NCBI GenBank assembly: GCA_905250075.1
Contig: CAJNOP010000003.1
Coordinates: 2,422,961-2,486,960 of the forward strand
Direction of reading: 5' to 3'
From: Rotaria sp. Silwood1
Taxonomy: Eukaryota > Rotifera > Eurotatoria > Philodinida > Philodinidae
Length of the DNA: 64,000 bases
How positions within the stretch are numbered: position 1 is the first letter of the stretch; each line of letters begins with the position of its first letter. The notes under the pieces are model-generated. The model was not told where the DNA came from. It was given only the letters and a program-made list of their open reading frames with translations, and ran no database searches. Positions 1 to 13,573 of this stretch are shown here, in pieces. A program made the position numbers and the translations under genes.

Positions 1-2130
1 TCCATTTCTTTGATTGTTATTTTAAACGTTGATTTAAATGACAAATAAACTTGTTATAAAGATCCATTAAGTATACAATAGGTCGCAACGTACTATTACA
101 TATAAATCTCGATTAGCTTTTGTTGTTTTCTAAAGTTATAACTTCATCAATTCACGTTTTTAGTATATCAATCATATGATGAGTGTAGCAAAGGAATGTG
201 TCACTACTCATTTTCGTTGACATCTTCAGTGAAGAGTTTTATCTACATAAAAATCAGAAACTGCACTATTTAGAATATTCATAAGCGTATCCTAGTCATT
301 GAAATTCCAATGACAGTTTTGAAATATTATAGAACAGTTGACGTCTTGTCATTCAGCGTCTTTTTACGTTGCTAAGGTACTTCGATAAAATAATCTGACG
401 GCTGTTGTCCTTAGTTGCACTAAGATGTGAGATGAAGCCATAAAGCTTCGGCTTGACACTTACCCTCACTATTTTTTTCGAAAATATTTGTGAGTTCTAC
501 AAAAGTGTAAATACATTTCATACTCTCATGTAGCAATCGAACCAAAGCTGGAATGCTTTTGCCTTTTTATTAAACTAAACTGTTGTTTTTTTCAAAGACA
601 TTTACTATTAAGGAATGAACTGGTTGCTATAGACATATATTTCTATACATTTTGCAAAGAAATTTATCTTAAAAGCTTGTAACAGTACGAAAAAAATCAA
701 GAAAATCGAGTTTACTGAATAATAATTGATGTTATTGGTAACAGAAAAAAAGATTTTTCGTTCCATTTCTAAATTAGAAAGAATATCAAACATAGTTTTT
801 TGCTATTTCTCAACGAATTCTTATTCTTTAGAATTAAAACTATCAGCATTAAATAAACAATGATACAGTTATTTTGCAGCTGTGAAAGCAAAACAATAAT
901 GGTAAAGTAGAAATAATCATAATAAAATATTTGATGTGTTGTTTATCTCAACCTGGAGCAAGCATATTCAATGAATCATCATTTTTGCCCTCCAGTTCAA
1001 ATCCAGATTGATGCTTAACACAAATTAAAAATGCACCGTTTACCTTGTTTTTTTTTTCTTTTTTTCTCTAGGTGTTTTTTTTTTGTTTGTCGTCAGAGAA
1101 ATTCATAGAAGAGTAAAAGAAGAAAGCTTTCATGGTCATATGTTGGCTTTTCTTTTATTTGCATGACCCAATACCTTTCTTTCTTTTTTTTCCTGATCCT
1201 ACTCTTTGCTAGATATTAGTCTTTCCGAATAGCTCATAATAATCCATTGGTTAAAAACAACTGCGGCAAATTGCTCTATTATTGAGCTTTGCCATTATCA
1301 TTATTTATATAACAGAGAATATTCTAAACGACAAAACCCTTGAAGTAATGAGCGAATGCCATAGAGTCCAAGAACGAGATATTTGAGAGGTGTTGTTTGT
1401 TACTTGATCAAAGACGATTATGCATTACACGGACAGTATGTTAGAAAAGAAGAACACTAGATATTCTTTCCTTTCCTCTCTTTTGCTCCATCCTTTCCCA
1501 ATTTCCGGTTTTTGTATCACAAGAAAAGACAAACGAGGCACTCATGAACTACTTGTCTTAGTTGGTTGCACAATGGTATGATAAGATAGATAGGAAAAAA
1601 ACGAGAATAGTAGTACAATGACTATGAAATTAAATAGAAATAGGCAATTTCATCATTCTCTAGAATAGTAAGAATCTCAATATGAAGGAAACGTCCTCTT
1701 GTGTATTCTTTAGATATTTTTTAAATGATGCATCAAAAGTCATTAACAGAAGTTTATACGATGAATAGGAACGTGATTTCTGTTCATATCTGCAAAAAAA
1801 AAAGAATGACGCCACATGCGTGATATATAGAACTAGTTAAAGCAACGAGCAAAAAAAGAACATGCTCAGAGTAATAAATAAGTAGGAAAAGATATAATTT
1901 GAGAAGCAGATAAAAATATTCAGCTATAAGCTGACTGTAGCTTCGCGTCTTGTATTTATTTTCTTTCTTTTTACTTAATTAATATTATTCACATCCTTTT
2001 TTCTTGTCTTGTAGACATATTCGATTGAAACCTTATGTTCAATATCATCTTCTCTTATACGTCGAAACAGGAAACATTCATGACTCGTTTACATATGCTC
2101 ATCTTCAAGTGACAACACAATTATTCTACG
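1..2130. other. Upstream noncoding stretch
   Basis: No convincing coding exon on either strand. The stretch is AT-rich with T and A runs (for example around 1048-1090). The 290-545 part contains a minus-strand sequence resembling a Pol III B box, treated separately. The rest probably holds the promoter and leader of the gene whose first candidate exon begins at 2131, but I see no clear TATA box that would fix a transcription start. Confidence 0.5.
290..545 (-). mobile_element. Possible 5'-truncated tRNA-derived SINE
   Basis: On the minus strand, GGTTCGATTGC (about 533-543) matches the Pol III B-box consensus GGTTCRANTCC except near its end. Downstream text (GTGTCAAGCCG, then TTAGCAAC) loosely resembles the body of the SINE candidate at 9671-9985. 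No matching A box is found upstream, so if it is a SINE it has lost its 5' end. The similarity is weak and seen by eye only; chance resemblance is a real alternative. Confidence 0.2.
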
Positions 2131-2175
2131 ATGTTCTCAAATAGTGGCACATCATTAGTACCACCGAACAGCAAC

Positions 2176-2213
<38 letters not shown>

Positions 2214-5200
2214 TCAATATCTATGCCCTGCATATAGTTATGATCATTTACTTGTTCCTCCGTGCTCGTATTCACGTTATCAATCAGAACCTAATGTTGC
2301 TTTGTTTTTTGACAGTCAGGTACGTATTAATGTTAATTACTCTTTTATTTAAATTTTTTACATCTGTCTACTAATAACCCTTGATGAAAAATTCCGATGT
2401 CGAAATAAAATGATAATGTTTAAAGTAGAATAAAAGCAAAAAAAATACTATAGGCAGGAAAACAGATGAGAATTGAACAAAAAAACAACTAAACAAATAA
2501 TTATATACTTAAAAATGACAGATATACTTTTGTTAATTTCGTTTTTGACTTCTCTAGATAATAATCTTTCTAGATTCGTTTATATATATATATTAAGAAA
2601 AAAATTCATTTAAAGTTAACAGATTCGACTTTGCTAACACTCATCATCTTAAGTAGAATATAAAAGTAAAGAAAGAGGGCTTTCCTGCCATTTTTATCTT
2701 GGAGCTCATTTAAGCTTATCGGATATTAAAATATGAATGTCTAGCATAGAAATGTCCCGGATAAAGACTAAAAAAATTTACGAAAGACACGGAATAGATC
2801 TCATAAAACACAACTTCAATGTGAACATATTATAATTTTCTCATATGTCTTTGTTTGATTAAGTAGCATGTCATATAATAAAATTTTTCACTATTCTTTC
2901 TATGTATATCAGAATGAAAAAAAAAGAAGATATAAAAAATTTAATTAACCTAGCATTGTCATCTTGTTAATTTAATATGACAAATATACTAAAAAAGACA
3001 AAAAAACTCAATCGATTGAAACGTGCATATTATATATATATATTTACATAGGCTTTGATTATGCTCTTTTTTTCTGTTATATTGAAAATAATACACACTA
3101 AAAATTTCGTAATTCACGTTATCGAAATCATGCTTGGTGTCTATTCAGACTTCCATTTTTTTTAACAATGAATCTAATTGATATTCAAAGAAAAGCAAAA
3201 AAAACAATCAGGCAAGTGAATTGAGATGAAGAGGAAGAATATTTCATATATATATATATCTTTATACATTCTATCATGTAACTAATCTCATAGTAATTTT
3301 GTGATGTTATTATCTCTTGATGTTTCTCATGAGCAAAACATCGAATGAATAGAGAGAAATGATTGATTGAGAAGAGACTATGTAGTACCATAAAGTAAAG
3401 TATTTGTCTATTTTGGAAGTACAACAATGTTCTATGTCATAGTACATTTGCATAAGAACTGAATAGATAATACCTTACACAATTATGGGAATATATTTAA
3501 TCAGAAAAAGAAAAAGAAATGAACAGACTTGAATAAAATTCTATGAGGAGAAATATATATTATGTATATAATAAATAAGCTGGTGCACCAGATCGCTAAT
3601 CTGCATATATGACGATGGGAAAGCATATATATATATATATATAATTATGTGTGTGCACAAAGAAGGGAAAGAGAAAATTTATTTCCATACTCGTCGCTAT
3701 TGTTGTTACAAATCGATTAGCTTTAGATCAAAAGAAAGAGGAAAACGAAGCAGCTTTATATATCCGGTTCAAAAGTTGTAAGTTGGTGTTATATATACAT
3801 GTGTGGGTGTGATTGACAATTCTTAAAGTTCAAAGAAAAGCGCTATTTTTTTTATTCTTTTGTTCCCTATTGACGGTCTACTTCCAGAAGCAAAACAGAA
3901 TTTGTGAGTGACATGCACTTATGCACGGATGACAGCATATTTTTGTTTTAGTTGACTATTCAATTGTGATAATTTGCACCATCACAATCTGCTATTAAGT
4001 TTTTGTTTTTCTTTTGAGCAAAAAAAAAAGAAAAGAGAAAGAACTTCAGGACATGATGAACTTCTACTAATATGGAAAACAAAATAATAAGAATTTAGCA
4101 TTTCATAAAATTATTGAGTTGATGAAGACAACAAGAATATAAAAGTCATAGCAAGATCAAAATATTTCTATCCATAATAGAATTGGTACTTATAGATGTA
4201 TTCATCATTGAATGTTTTCATGCTGACTATAGCCACTTAAAGCAAAGCTGTGTGAAATATGACGACAGAAAAAGAATTAACTATTTGAGAAAGCGAGAAA
4301 AAGAAATGAGAGAAATGGAAAAAATGATTAGATCTATTCTCTTTTAGTCTTATGCCTTTTTTTGTAACACGAACTTCTTCTCTTTTTCTATCATTTAATG
4401 CGACGCAAGACATTCATTTTGGTATCTTATTCATTGAAAACAAAAGTATCCTAAATACAAAAGACAGGATACTATAAATGAGCTTTTCCTTTATGATTTT
4501 TATCACTTATCTATTTCATCGCCATTCATTCTGCAAACGATACATCTATAGTTTTCGAAAAAAATAAACTCTTTTGACAATCATTCCTTAAAAACAACGA
4601 CAAGTCACAAAAAATAATAATAAAAACAACGATGAATCTACGACGATTATCTGCGTTTGCCAATTTTGTAGGCTATTCAGATAGTACAGAAAGTGACAAT
4701 GAAATTAATGTAAGTATTCTTTCAATATGACATCATAATTATATATTGACGACCAATTATCACAGCATATGTAAATGATTTATTTTAAAATTAAAAAATT
4801 TCCTGACAGACAATATGTTGAAAAAAATAACCGACGAGTTGTATATATATATGTAAAAAAAAAAGTACCGACAAAGTCTTAATAGTTTTATAGCGGAATT
4901 AATTTTCAATGATTAGTTTTGGATGTATATCCGGGAAATTCATGCCTGATAGTCATTAAATGACAACACTTTTCAGTATTATCTAGTAGTTATAACTAAG
5001 ATTATAAGTTACTTTACTTATACAGAACCTATAAAAACAAAAAAGAAGTTTCACTTATTAGAAAAAAAAGTACTCAATTTTAATGAGAAAAAAATGCTTT
5101 CTTGACAATTGTTTCTATTTTTTGATGCATAATAGGTATATATTAGAATAGATTCTTACACATCTTTAATGTTAACTATATCTATATTTGATACTCTTTT

Positions 5201-6973
5201 TCTAATTCTACGTCTAAAGATCATTATAAAGAAAACTTTTTAATTATGAGAAGATCATAGAAAAGTAGAAAAAAATACTCATGCAGGAAATAGGAAGGAT
5301 ATGCATTCATTAGTTCTCTATTTTGAGATGTAGATATATATCTCAAAATAAAAGAAAACAAGACTAGTCAGCTGTAGTATATTTTTGAAATTATTATATT
5401 TATTATGAATCATTAAAAAATCATTTTTGTTTCGGAAGATAATTTTTAGATCATGAAAAGAAAATAGATAATTGGATTTTGTCTGATTAAATATGTTCTT
5501 TACAAGAACGTCAGTCAAAGAACTAAGATAAAATATGACATAATGATTGAGTTTAATTATTGAGAAATATACTTTACTATGTTTTCACTGATTAAAGCAT
5601 TATAAAATTTTGATTCCATTAATAAAATGTATATTTTAATATAGTTCTTAGTAAAATAATAAAGATTATCGTAATAAAATGTTCTTCTTCTTTTCATTGT
5701 GTCTGTAAAAATATTCGATGATTTGGGAATATTAGGATTAGTAAGTTAATAAATTATAAGCTTTACTCAATAGGAAAATTTTCCTTTATTATATTGTTAA
5801 GATTTGATCAAAAATATTTAAATATAATTCATGATCGATCAATAATATTATTTAGACAGTAGAATATCAATACAAAAGAACTACTAAACTATTAAATTAA
5901 TAAAACAATTAAATGATTTTATTTAGACTGAACAACGACGTCTGTCTGATGGTCCCTATCCTTCGCCACTTCGTCGACCATATAGTTATCATTATTATCA
6001 TCATCCAGGTGAATTCTCTAGTAATGAAACGTACATGTTAAAACGAAAAAATTCTTCACTTAACATGCTTTTGGATTCAACAAGTTCAATGATGCGTACA
6101 GCATCAACGACTGTTCAATGTCTACTTGGATCAGCACGTCGTGCATCGTATTGTGGTCAACCAGATCCAAGTGTACAACTTGCTCCAAATGGTGTTAGTG
6201 GTTCACTTTATTTACGTTCGACAACAGCAAATTCAGATGAATCTTCATTATCAAATGTATCATTTGATGAAAAAATACGTCGCGTAACTATTTACGATGG
6301 TCGAATTCCGTCAGCACCAAAAACACCTACGATACCTTTTGAACTTATGACACCTCTTGAAGCAATAACAAAAACAGTTGACGATCCAATTGAATCTTTT
6401 GTCCAAATTGTCCTAGAAAAACCAGATGATAAGCCACCAATAATGCCACCTGTACCAATTTCACCAACACATGCAAATTCAGCGAATCGGCGTCGACATC
6501 GAAGTAGTTCACCACGACTAAAACAAATAGATGCACGAGCACCAGCATCGATTGAAAATACAACATTACCTAAATTAACACAACATCAATCAATGCCAGC
6601 GAGAGATTTATTTGATTTCAATGAAAAATATTGTTCAACACCTGCAGTTGTTGAACCAATGGATTTTTCTTTTCTTGAACCGGTGCTACGAGGTGAAAGT
6701 GCTGCTCCTCCACCACCACCATCTTTACGAAATCATTCACTTTCTATACTCAATAATACTTCGAACACTAAACGACAAAATTCCCCCAAAAATAGTTCAC
6801 CTACAGAAGATTCCGCTATTGATTCACATACATCATCACCTTCTTCATGTTCATCAAATCATGTGACAACTATTGAAGATGATTTAACATCACCGGAATC
6901 TTTAACTGGTGATAATCACAAATTTTATCTTCCGCGTTCATTCCGATCACCAGTGAGACCATCTATGGATTAG
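2131..6973 (+). CDS. Ser/Pro-rich low-complexity protein with two candidate first exons
   Basis: I do not recognise this protein. The main terminal exon is 5927-6973 (acceptor TTTAG at 5922-5926). Two upstream exons can feed it, both ending in phase 0 at good donors: 2131-2319 (63 codons, with a poly-Asn run encoded by an AAT microsatellite) and 4632-4709 (26 codons, beginning MNLRRLSAFANFVGYSD). They look like alternative first exons, giving proteins of about 411 or 374 residues. The shared part is basic and rich in Ser, Thr and Pro, with RRLS and KRKNSS-like motifs that would suit phosphorylation, a stretch DEKIRRVTIYDGRIPSAPKT near the middle, a run of six prolines, and a Ser-rich acidic tail ending RSPVRPSMD. 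No membrane segment or known domain is visible. AATAAA at 7019-7024 is a likely poly(A) signal. Confidence is high that the last exon is coding, moderate for the joins. Confidence 0.65.
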
Positions 6974-8609
6974 AACTATTTGACTTTCTCTTTTTTTCCT
7001 TTTGTTTAATGTTGTCCTAATAAAAGTTTCTTTTTTTTTTCATAAATAGACTCACTACAATCTGTTGAATTACATATATCATACATGTTCTCTATTTGTC
7101 ATTTTTCTTTTTTCATTGATATTTCAATGGAATATTCTACCCGATGAATAATCTCTATTAAGTATTTACTATTGATTTCCGTTCGCTATCAAGGGTACTC
7201 TTAACCCTATTTTTTTTTGACTACTTCTAGTTTTCGAAGCAAGTACAACGAATCAGGTGGAAAATTTTATCAAAGATACAATACCGAAAATAAGGAGACA
7301 TGTGTTCGTAGAAAAATATTTCAAAAAGGATTTTACGTAGGAAACACTAGTTTTCCGTAAAGCCTTATCCTGCGACACATTATAACAGTATGTATTAGTT
7401 CGCCTGAAAGATAAAATATCTAAAGAAATGCCGAAAAAATATAGATCCGTAAAATGTCAAAAATGTTCCAGATGCCACTAAGTGACTGTTCCATACTCAT
7501 TCACAAGAAGAAACATATTGTCTTATCGTTAATTTTGTGCTTGCATGTTTTTCATCAAATTTTATCTCTTGCTGATGCACTTATACGCCTCTCACTTTTT
7601 TTTTATGCAGTTAAATCTCTTCATCTCATTAGTGGAGAGTGTCAAAATAAACTGTTTTGACATGCTTCCTTTAGGCCAAATTAATGGCATCCATTACAAA
7701 CTCCTCTCTAACATTGTCCAACCGAGTGAAATTTTTATCACGGATACTTGGAAGTATTCTCCAGAAGTAACATCAACCACTTACATTTTTGACTTTCATG
7801 TCCAGATTTATTGCTGATTTTAGTTCCGAGTCTTTACATTTTGTTCTGATTAAAATATTACAAAGTAACATTTCCGAAAAAACTGAAAACGTCTTGTAAA
7901 GCATAGTCTACAGTATCTTCAGAAAAGAAAATGTTCAACTCAATCAGATAAAAGTTGATGGAGGGCGTAGGCACCAGGTCGTAGGCCCATAGAAAACTGT
8001 GATTTTTCTATTAAATCCTCTTTGAATTTTTTTCTTCGGACACATGTCTGCTTCGGCAAAGTTTCAATCTAATTTGTTATATCCTTGTCAAGAATCATAA
8101 ATAATCAAAAAAGACGAGAAGGGAAGAGCCTTAAACTAATTTTGATATAATTGAATATTTATTCTATTACTTATGTCTAAACAAAAGTTAAAAAACAATA
8201 ATATCAAAACCAAACGTAAACACCATCGTTAATAATCGATCTCGAACCTTTTTATTTTGTTTAACTACCAAAAACAAAAATTGTATAACTCAATATGTAT
8301 ATAACATTTTTCTGAAAGATTTTATTGACAACAAAAAAAAACAACAAAAAGATACAAAACAAAAAAATGTGCACAAACAGACATCTACATTATTTTTAAA
8401 TCACGTTTTTTGGCATTTTTTTGACCACTAGTAACAAAAACAAGAAAAAAAACAACTACAAGAAATAAATTATTAATAAATGTGAATCTATGAGACAAAA
8501 ACATACTCATAGTAAATGACTAATCTATAGAAAAAGTTTACAAAAAAGAAAAGAAAAAATGTCTTGTATTTTGTTTACAAATATATAAGGCACCGAAAAA
8601 AAATTTAAA
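6974..8609. other. Convergent intergenic region
   Basis: Lies between the 3' ends of the Ser/Pro-rich gene (plus) and the DDE-domain gene (minus). Short open frames near 7454-7817 have no recognisable domain, codon pattern or splice context, and I do not call them genes. The region holds T runs and a plus-strand AATAAA just after the upstream stop codon. Nothing else was recognised. Confidence 0.5.
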
Positions 8610-11600
8610 TTATATATTGTCAACGAGATCTTCAAGATCATCCCAACTTTGTTGACTTGGTGCATTACCTATTGAACTTGCACCATCTTCAAGCATTCCT
8701 AATTTTTCCAAAGCATCTAATATATAACCTTGTTCTTTTTGAGTTTCACTTAAACATGTAGTTGGTGTTTGTGTATCATCAGTTATTGTTGTAATTTCTT
8801 CTTCTGTAAATATTTCATTGATTGTTGTTGTTTGTTGATCATTGAATACTAATGTCATTGATTTTTCTTGAATTGTTGTCGTCGTTGTTGTTGCTGCGAT
8901 TGCTGCAGCTGCCATTTGTTTTTCTTTTCGAATCATAGCTGATGCTGTTGCTGCTGTTGATTTAACTTTAGTATCAACAATAGGATCATCTTCAAAATCT
9001 GATTTTAACCATTCAACCATATCAGAAAATAAATAAACACCATTTTTTGTTGAATTTATTGATACTATTGGCATATCATATGGATCATTTAAATCATTAT
9101 CATCAATTATATCTTCTTCTTTATTATTAATATAATCAAATGAATCTGTTGTATATTGTTGATGAATTTTATAATGATTACGTAAACGTATGGATGTTGG
9201 AATATATTGTTTACATATTGAACATATACGTGATGATATTTTCGTTTGTAATGATGGACAACACGTATCATATGGTAAAAGATCATCATGTGTACGATTA
9301 ATAACAATACCATGAAATTGTATACGTTGAAAAAGATTACCATAAAATGGTGATATTGAATTTGTTAGTGCTGATGATGTTTCAATATCAGCCATTTTAA
9401 CACCATGCGATGAACGATGAAATGGTACTGGTGGTGGAAGAAAGCGATGAGGAAAAACTTGAATATAATTTGAACGCCATGGTGTACAACATGATGGATG
9501 ATTACAACGAATTATTTGAATTGTATATTGAGTTTGAAGAACATGAGTTGCACACCAAAATCTAAGATAAAAAAAAAAGAATTAATTTTCATTATCTTAT
9601 ACTTTAGACTTATGTGAGATCAATTGAAATCTACAAGCAAAAATATAGCTTCGTTTTTCTTCTTTGAAAAGGCCACCATGGCTGAGTGGCTATGTTAGAT
9701 ATGGGTGTTCAAATCTTGGTACTGACAGCTATGAAATAATCTTCAATAAGTCTCTAACTGCTGTTAATTTCGAAGCACTCGTTCGATACCATACTAAGTT
9801 GTAATAGAAGCCTGCTCTCATGAATAATGAGTGTGTATGAGAAGTTTAAGCAATTGAAGACAAGAATTGTGTGTCAAGTCGGCCTTCGGTCCAGAGCTAC
9901 AGCTAGTAATAGTTATAGGAAAGATATCGGGGCTAATAAGTCTATTGCTAAGCAACACTCGGAACCATAACATAAGGATATTCTTCTTCTGCTTGTAGAA
10001 CTCGTTTTCAAAAATTATAACATATTAACTCTATACATATTGTTCTCTTAGATTTTAAAAGAATTTCTATAATCAAGATTTCTTACTCATCAATATCGCA
10101 TTCGGTCTTGATTTCTGTTGTCGATATTATTGGAGTTGAACGTGTTTGATCAGATCGTATTTCTTCGTTTTCTTCAATAGAAACCCTAAAAAAGAATTAA
10201 AAAAAAGACATGAAAATTCTAGATTCTAATTGAATCTCTTAAAATAATATACCGGTCAATAATACTATTCAAAGCTAATACACTATCAGCCATTTTAAGT
10301 TGTTCATCAATCATTGGTGATGGATTAATATATTCAGCCACAACTGGATATTCATCAAGTACATTCATACTCCATACTTCAGCTAAAACATCGCCAGTTA
10401 ATTTAAAATTTTCTTTTTCCAATTCAGCATGATGTGTTAAACCAGCATCATTTAAATGTGTACCAAAATGATCATGTGGTAATATTAAACCAGCTAAATC
10501 TTGTGCCAATGATGATAAACGTCTTTCAACAACATTAAATAATGCTTGTCCTGGTGCTTGATTAACAATAATAAGTGCATCTAAATTATATTTTTTAAAT
10601 TTATCAATAGCTGTTGCAAGTGTTTTTATATAACGTGTATTATTTTCTAATTCAGAACCATCAATATTCATAATAACAATTGGTTTAACACGACCAAGAT
10701 GATCATGTGCAACTTTTTCAAATTCTTTTAATTGTACTAAATGATCAAAATCAATCGAATGACTTTCATGTGTTAAGCGATCATGTTTAGCTGATCGAAT
10801 TGATATATATGTTGGACCAGCATTTGTAATTAAACCTGCTTCATCAATAATTGATGCAGCATAAACACTAAAACAAAAAAAAAATTTAAATCTAAAACAA
10901 TTATCAACTTTAATATTTACCATGGTGTAAATTGATGATTTGATACGATTGAATTTGATTGTGAATCAATTGAACTCATTTTATAATCAAGATGCATTAT
11001 AAGTGGTGATTGTCCTTTAGCTGATGGACGACCAATGGTTACTTTAGCTTTGGTATCTTGAGTTAAATAGAGAACACAATCATTACCAAAAATACCAGCT
11101 AAATCTTTAATATGTTTCCATGAAGCAGCTGTAAAATGAGAATCTAAAAAGAATCCTCTTTTAATAAGACTTAAAAAGCCAAACAAACTTACCTTCATGT
11201 TTAGGTAATGGTTCAATGTCTTGCATTTTACGAAGACGAACAGGTACAGTAAGAATATGTTTTTTTCCATCATGTGATAAAGCACGTTGTGGCATAAGAC
11301 TAAATAAGAAATGTTCTTTTATGTTTTTTTTTCTACGTATAAATTTAATTACTTACCGATAATAAAGTGATGATTTACGAATTTCATAACCACGTTCTTT
11401 AATTGCATCTTTAAGATGTTCTAATGATAGGAGTTTTTTTCCTTTATTATCATCAGATACACCACCAATACATGCAATTTCAGCAATAATTTGTACGAGA
11501 CTAGGACAATCAGTTTCAAATTGCATTCGTGTTGTTGGTGGTCGAAAAGCTTTTGAAAGTTCAACAGCTATTTGAGGATTTGATGCACATAATTTTTCAA

Positions 11601-12362
11601 CTTGTCGTTTTTGTTTTTCACGATAACGTGTTGATGCACGTTGTTTTGATTGAAGACGTTTAAGATCACCTGTACGTTTTTGTTTTTGTTCAATTAATTT
11701 TTTTAATGTTTTTTGATTTTCAGCTGTTAATAAACCCATACTTTTAACTTGAATTAAATTTGCAATACGTTGTGATATTTCATTAAGATCTTTTAAAACG
11801 GATTCTTGTGCTGGTGTTTTAACTTTTTCAGTATCACTTTGTGGTGATTTACCAATTGTTTGAGCTTTTTTCTTGGCTGCTTTTTCAGCCGAACGCATAA
11901 TCCATGATTTTTCTTTTTCTAATAATTCACTTTCCAGTTCATCAAGTTCTACTGATAATTTACGTTTAGATGATGTTGGTGTTAGACATTCGATAGAATT
12001 TGGATCTCTATTTTGTTCATCATCATCGGATGAAAAATTTTGTTGACGAGAATCATTCTTTGGTGTACCATTTTTTTTCTTATGTAATTTTTTTGATGAT
12101 GGTTCACGTTCTGGTTGACCTGCTTTATTCCATAAATCAAGATATTCAGTTATTTTTTGTTTAACAAAATTTTCATCCTTTTTTATTTGATTCCATTCTG
12201 TTTGTGCACTTTGATGAGATACCTTGAAAAGAAAAAAAATACTTGAAGAAAAATTTCAGCTTTTTCTTTTAAACTTACACATCGTGCCATTTCAGAATGG
12301 CCTTTCATATAAGCATCAACAAAATCACGGTATAAACAATACCGAGGACTTTTAAGAGCCAT
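8610..12362 (-). CDS. DDE/RNase-H-like transposase-derived protein with C2H2 finger
   Basis: Seven exons joining in frame give 976 residues: 12279-12362, 11357-12222, about 11193-11299, 10921-11128, 10253-10867, 10087-10185 and 8610-9561. The order is: a charged N-terminal part (to about 170), a Lys/Arg-rich coiled-coil-like stretch, a helical segment (SLVQIIAEIACIGG), then a core with an RNase-H-like layout. Candidate acidic residues are Asp in LTQDTKAKVTIG, Asp in IVIMNIDGSE and Glu in NVVERRLSSLAQDLAGLILP, followed by HDHFGTHLNDAG. The C-terminal third has Cys/His clusters (CNHPSCCTPW; CSICKQYIPTS...HYKIH, a C2H2 finger), an Ala/Thr-rich linker and an acidic tail ending DDLEDLVDNI. From memory this core resembles a multi-copy family of uncharacterised invertebrate proteins. 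It looks intact and spliced like a host gene, so either a domesticated transposase or a family relative. The DDE assignment is inference; that it is a gene is near certain. Confidence 0.85.
9671..9985 (+). mobile_element. tRNA-derived SINE candidate inside an intron
   Basis: The 525-bp intron 9562-10086 of the DDE-domain gene contains TGGCTGAGTGG (9679-9689), a full match to the Pol III A-box consensus TRGCNNAGYNGG, then GTTCAAATC (9707-9715), matching the B-box core. The flanks GGCCACCA and TTGGTACTGAC could form a degenerate acceptor stem. The gap between boxes is only about 18 bp, so the anticodon arm is missing: this is not a working tRNA but fits a Leu/Ser-type tRNA head of a SINE. An unrelated body of about 250 bp follows. 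The 3' end is set only roughly and no target-site duplication was identified. Confidence 0.45.
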
Positions 12363-13573
12363 GAGATTAGAAAAGCTTTATATTTAATAGCTTCTTAATT
12401 ATCAGCTTTTTCACATTACAGAGATAATGTGAAGAAGAAGTTCAATGAGCAAATTTTTTTTTTCATCATCAAAGAAATTTTTGAATGTTGATGAATGTAT
12501 AGATTTATCGATCTATGGAGTTAGTCATTTCGAATGGAATTAAATAGATTTATACTTAGACAAATCTAGTACTTATATTGGTTTGATCGATAGATATAAA
12601 GAGAAACGAGATTTCTGATTTTTAAAAGTCATTATAGGTTATCTAATGAAATCGACTATCATTATTATTGAGAAAGTTTGTCTCAATGCACACGATATAT
12701 TCTTTTCTTTTTCAAGCTCACTCTTTTAATATAAGCTCTTAGCATTTTTTGTTTAATTGTTTGTAGAAATTATTTTAGATTTATTTTTGCATCGCGTAGG
12801 ATGATTAACCAAATTTGGTTTAACTGCTCATTAATATTTTATTGTTTAAATTCTAGAAATATGATACTAAGAATTTGTACTTGATCTTTGACGTAGGCTA
12901 GATTTTGACGAATTAATTTAGTACCTTCTTATCATTAAATGTATTACACCCATCAGTGGTAACTGATTTCATAATGAAATTTCAGTAGATTGTTCATCTA
13001 ACAACGATATCGAATGAATTGTTATTTAAAAAAAAAACCAATATCAATAAATTAGCTAGCAGGGTAACTTATCTCAGATTCTTAGGATTCTACGCCATGT
13101 CTTGTCTTTTCCATTCATGTTTAATCGTCTCCGAAAACCTACTCATAATTATTCAAGTATTGTTTTCAGCTGTATTACTTGATGAGAACTGTTTGATGAT
13201 ATTATGTTGTAACGTAAGTTCTTTATTCATATTGCTCGATTCTTTCCATTGGTGAAGAATGTGTTTATGATAAATTATTCATACTATTTATGTTTTGGCT
13301 CTGGTACTATTAAATTTGTTATACAAAACATGGCCATCATCATTTGAAATAATATTAGAATCCATGCAAATCAAAATACATGTTTGATTTGATTACAAAT
13401 GTATAACATTAGTCAAAAAAATGAACTTCGTGTTTATTATATGTTTGTAATGACGACCACAAAGGTAGAAACAGAAGAAAAAAAAAGCGTAACAAATATA
13501 AAATCCATGGCCATCAATTCACATCAACCTATTTATTCAAAATATTGTCTTCCATCCATTTAAAAGAAAAATT
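12363..13573. other. Intergenic region upstream of the DDE-domain gene
   Basis: AT-rich spacer between the start of the minus-strand DDE-domain gene and the stop codon of PSMA2, also minus. It should hold the promoter of the former and the 3' untranslated region of the latter near 13440-13573. The open frame at 13019-13255 shows no domain or splice signals and is not called a gene. Confidence 0.5.

Noticed and set aside
3624-3645. AT dinucleotide runs here and near 49010, 23890 and 3240
   Set aside because: Ordinary microsatellites in AT-rich DNA; no evidence of function.
13019-13255. 78-codon frame upstream of PSMA2's 3' end
   Set aside because: Hydrophobic AT-rich composition, no domain, overlaps the spacer, and no splice or poly(A) context.
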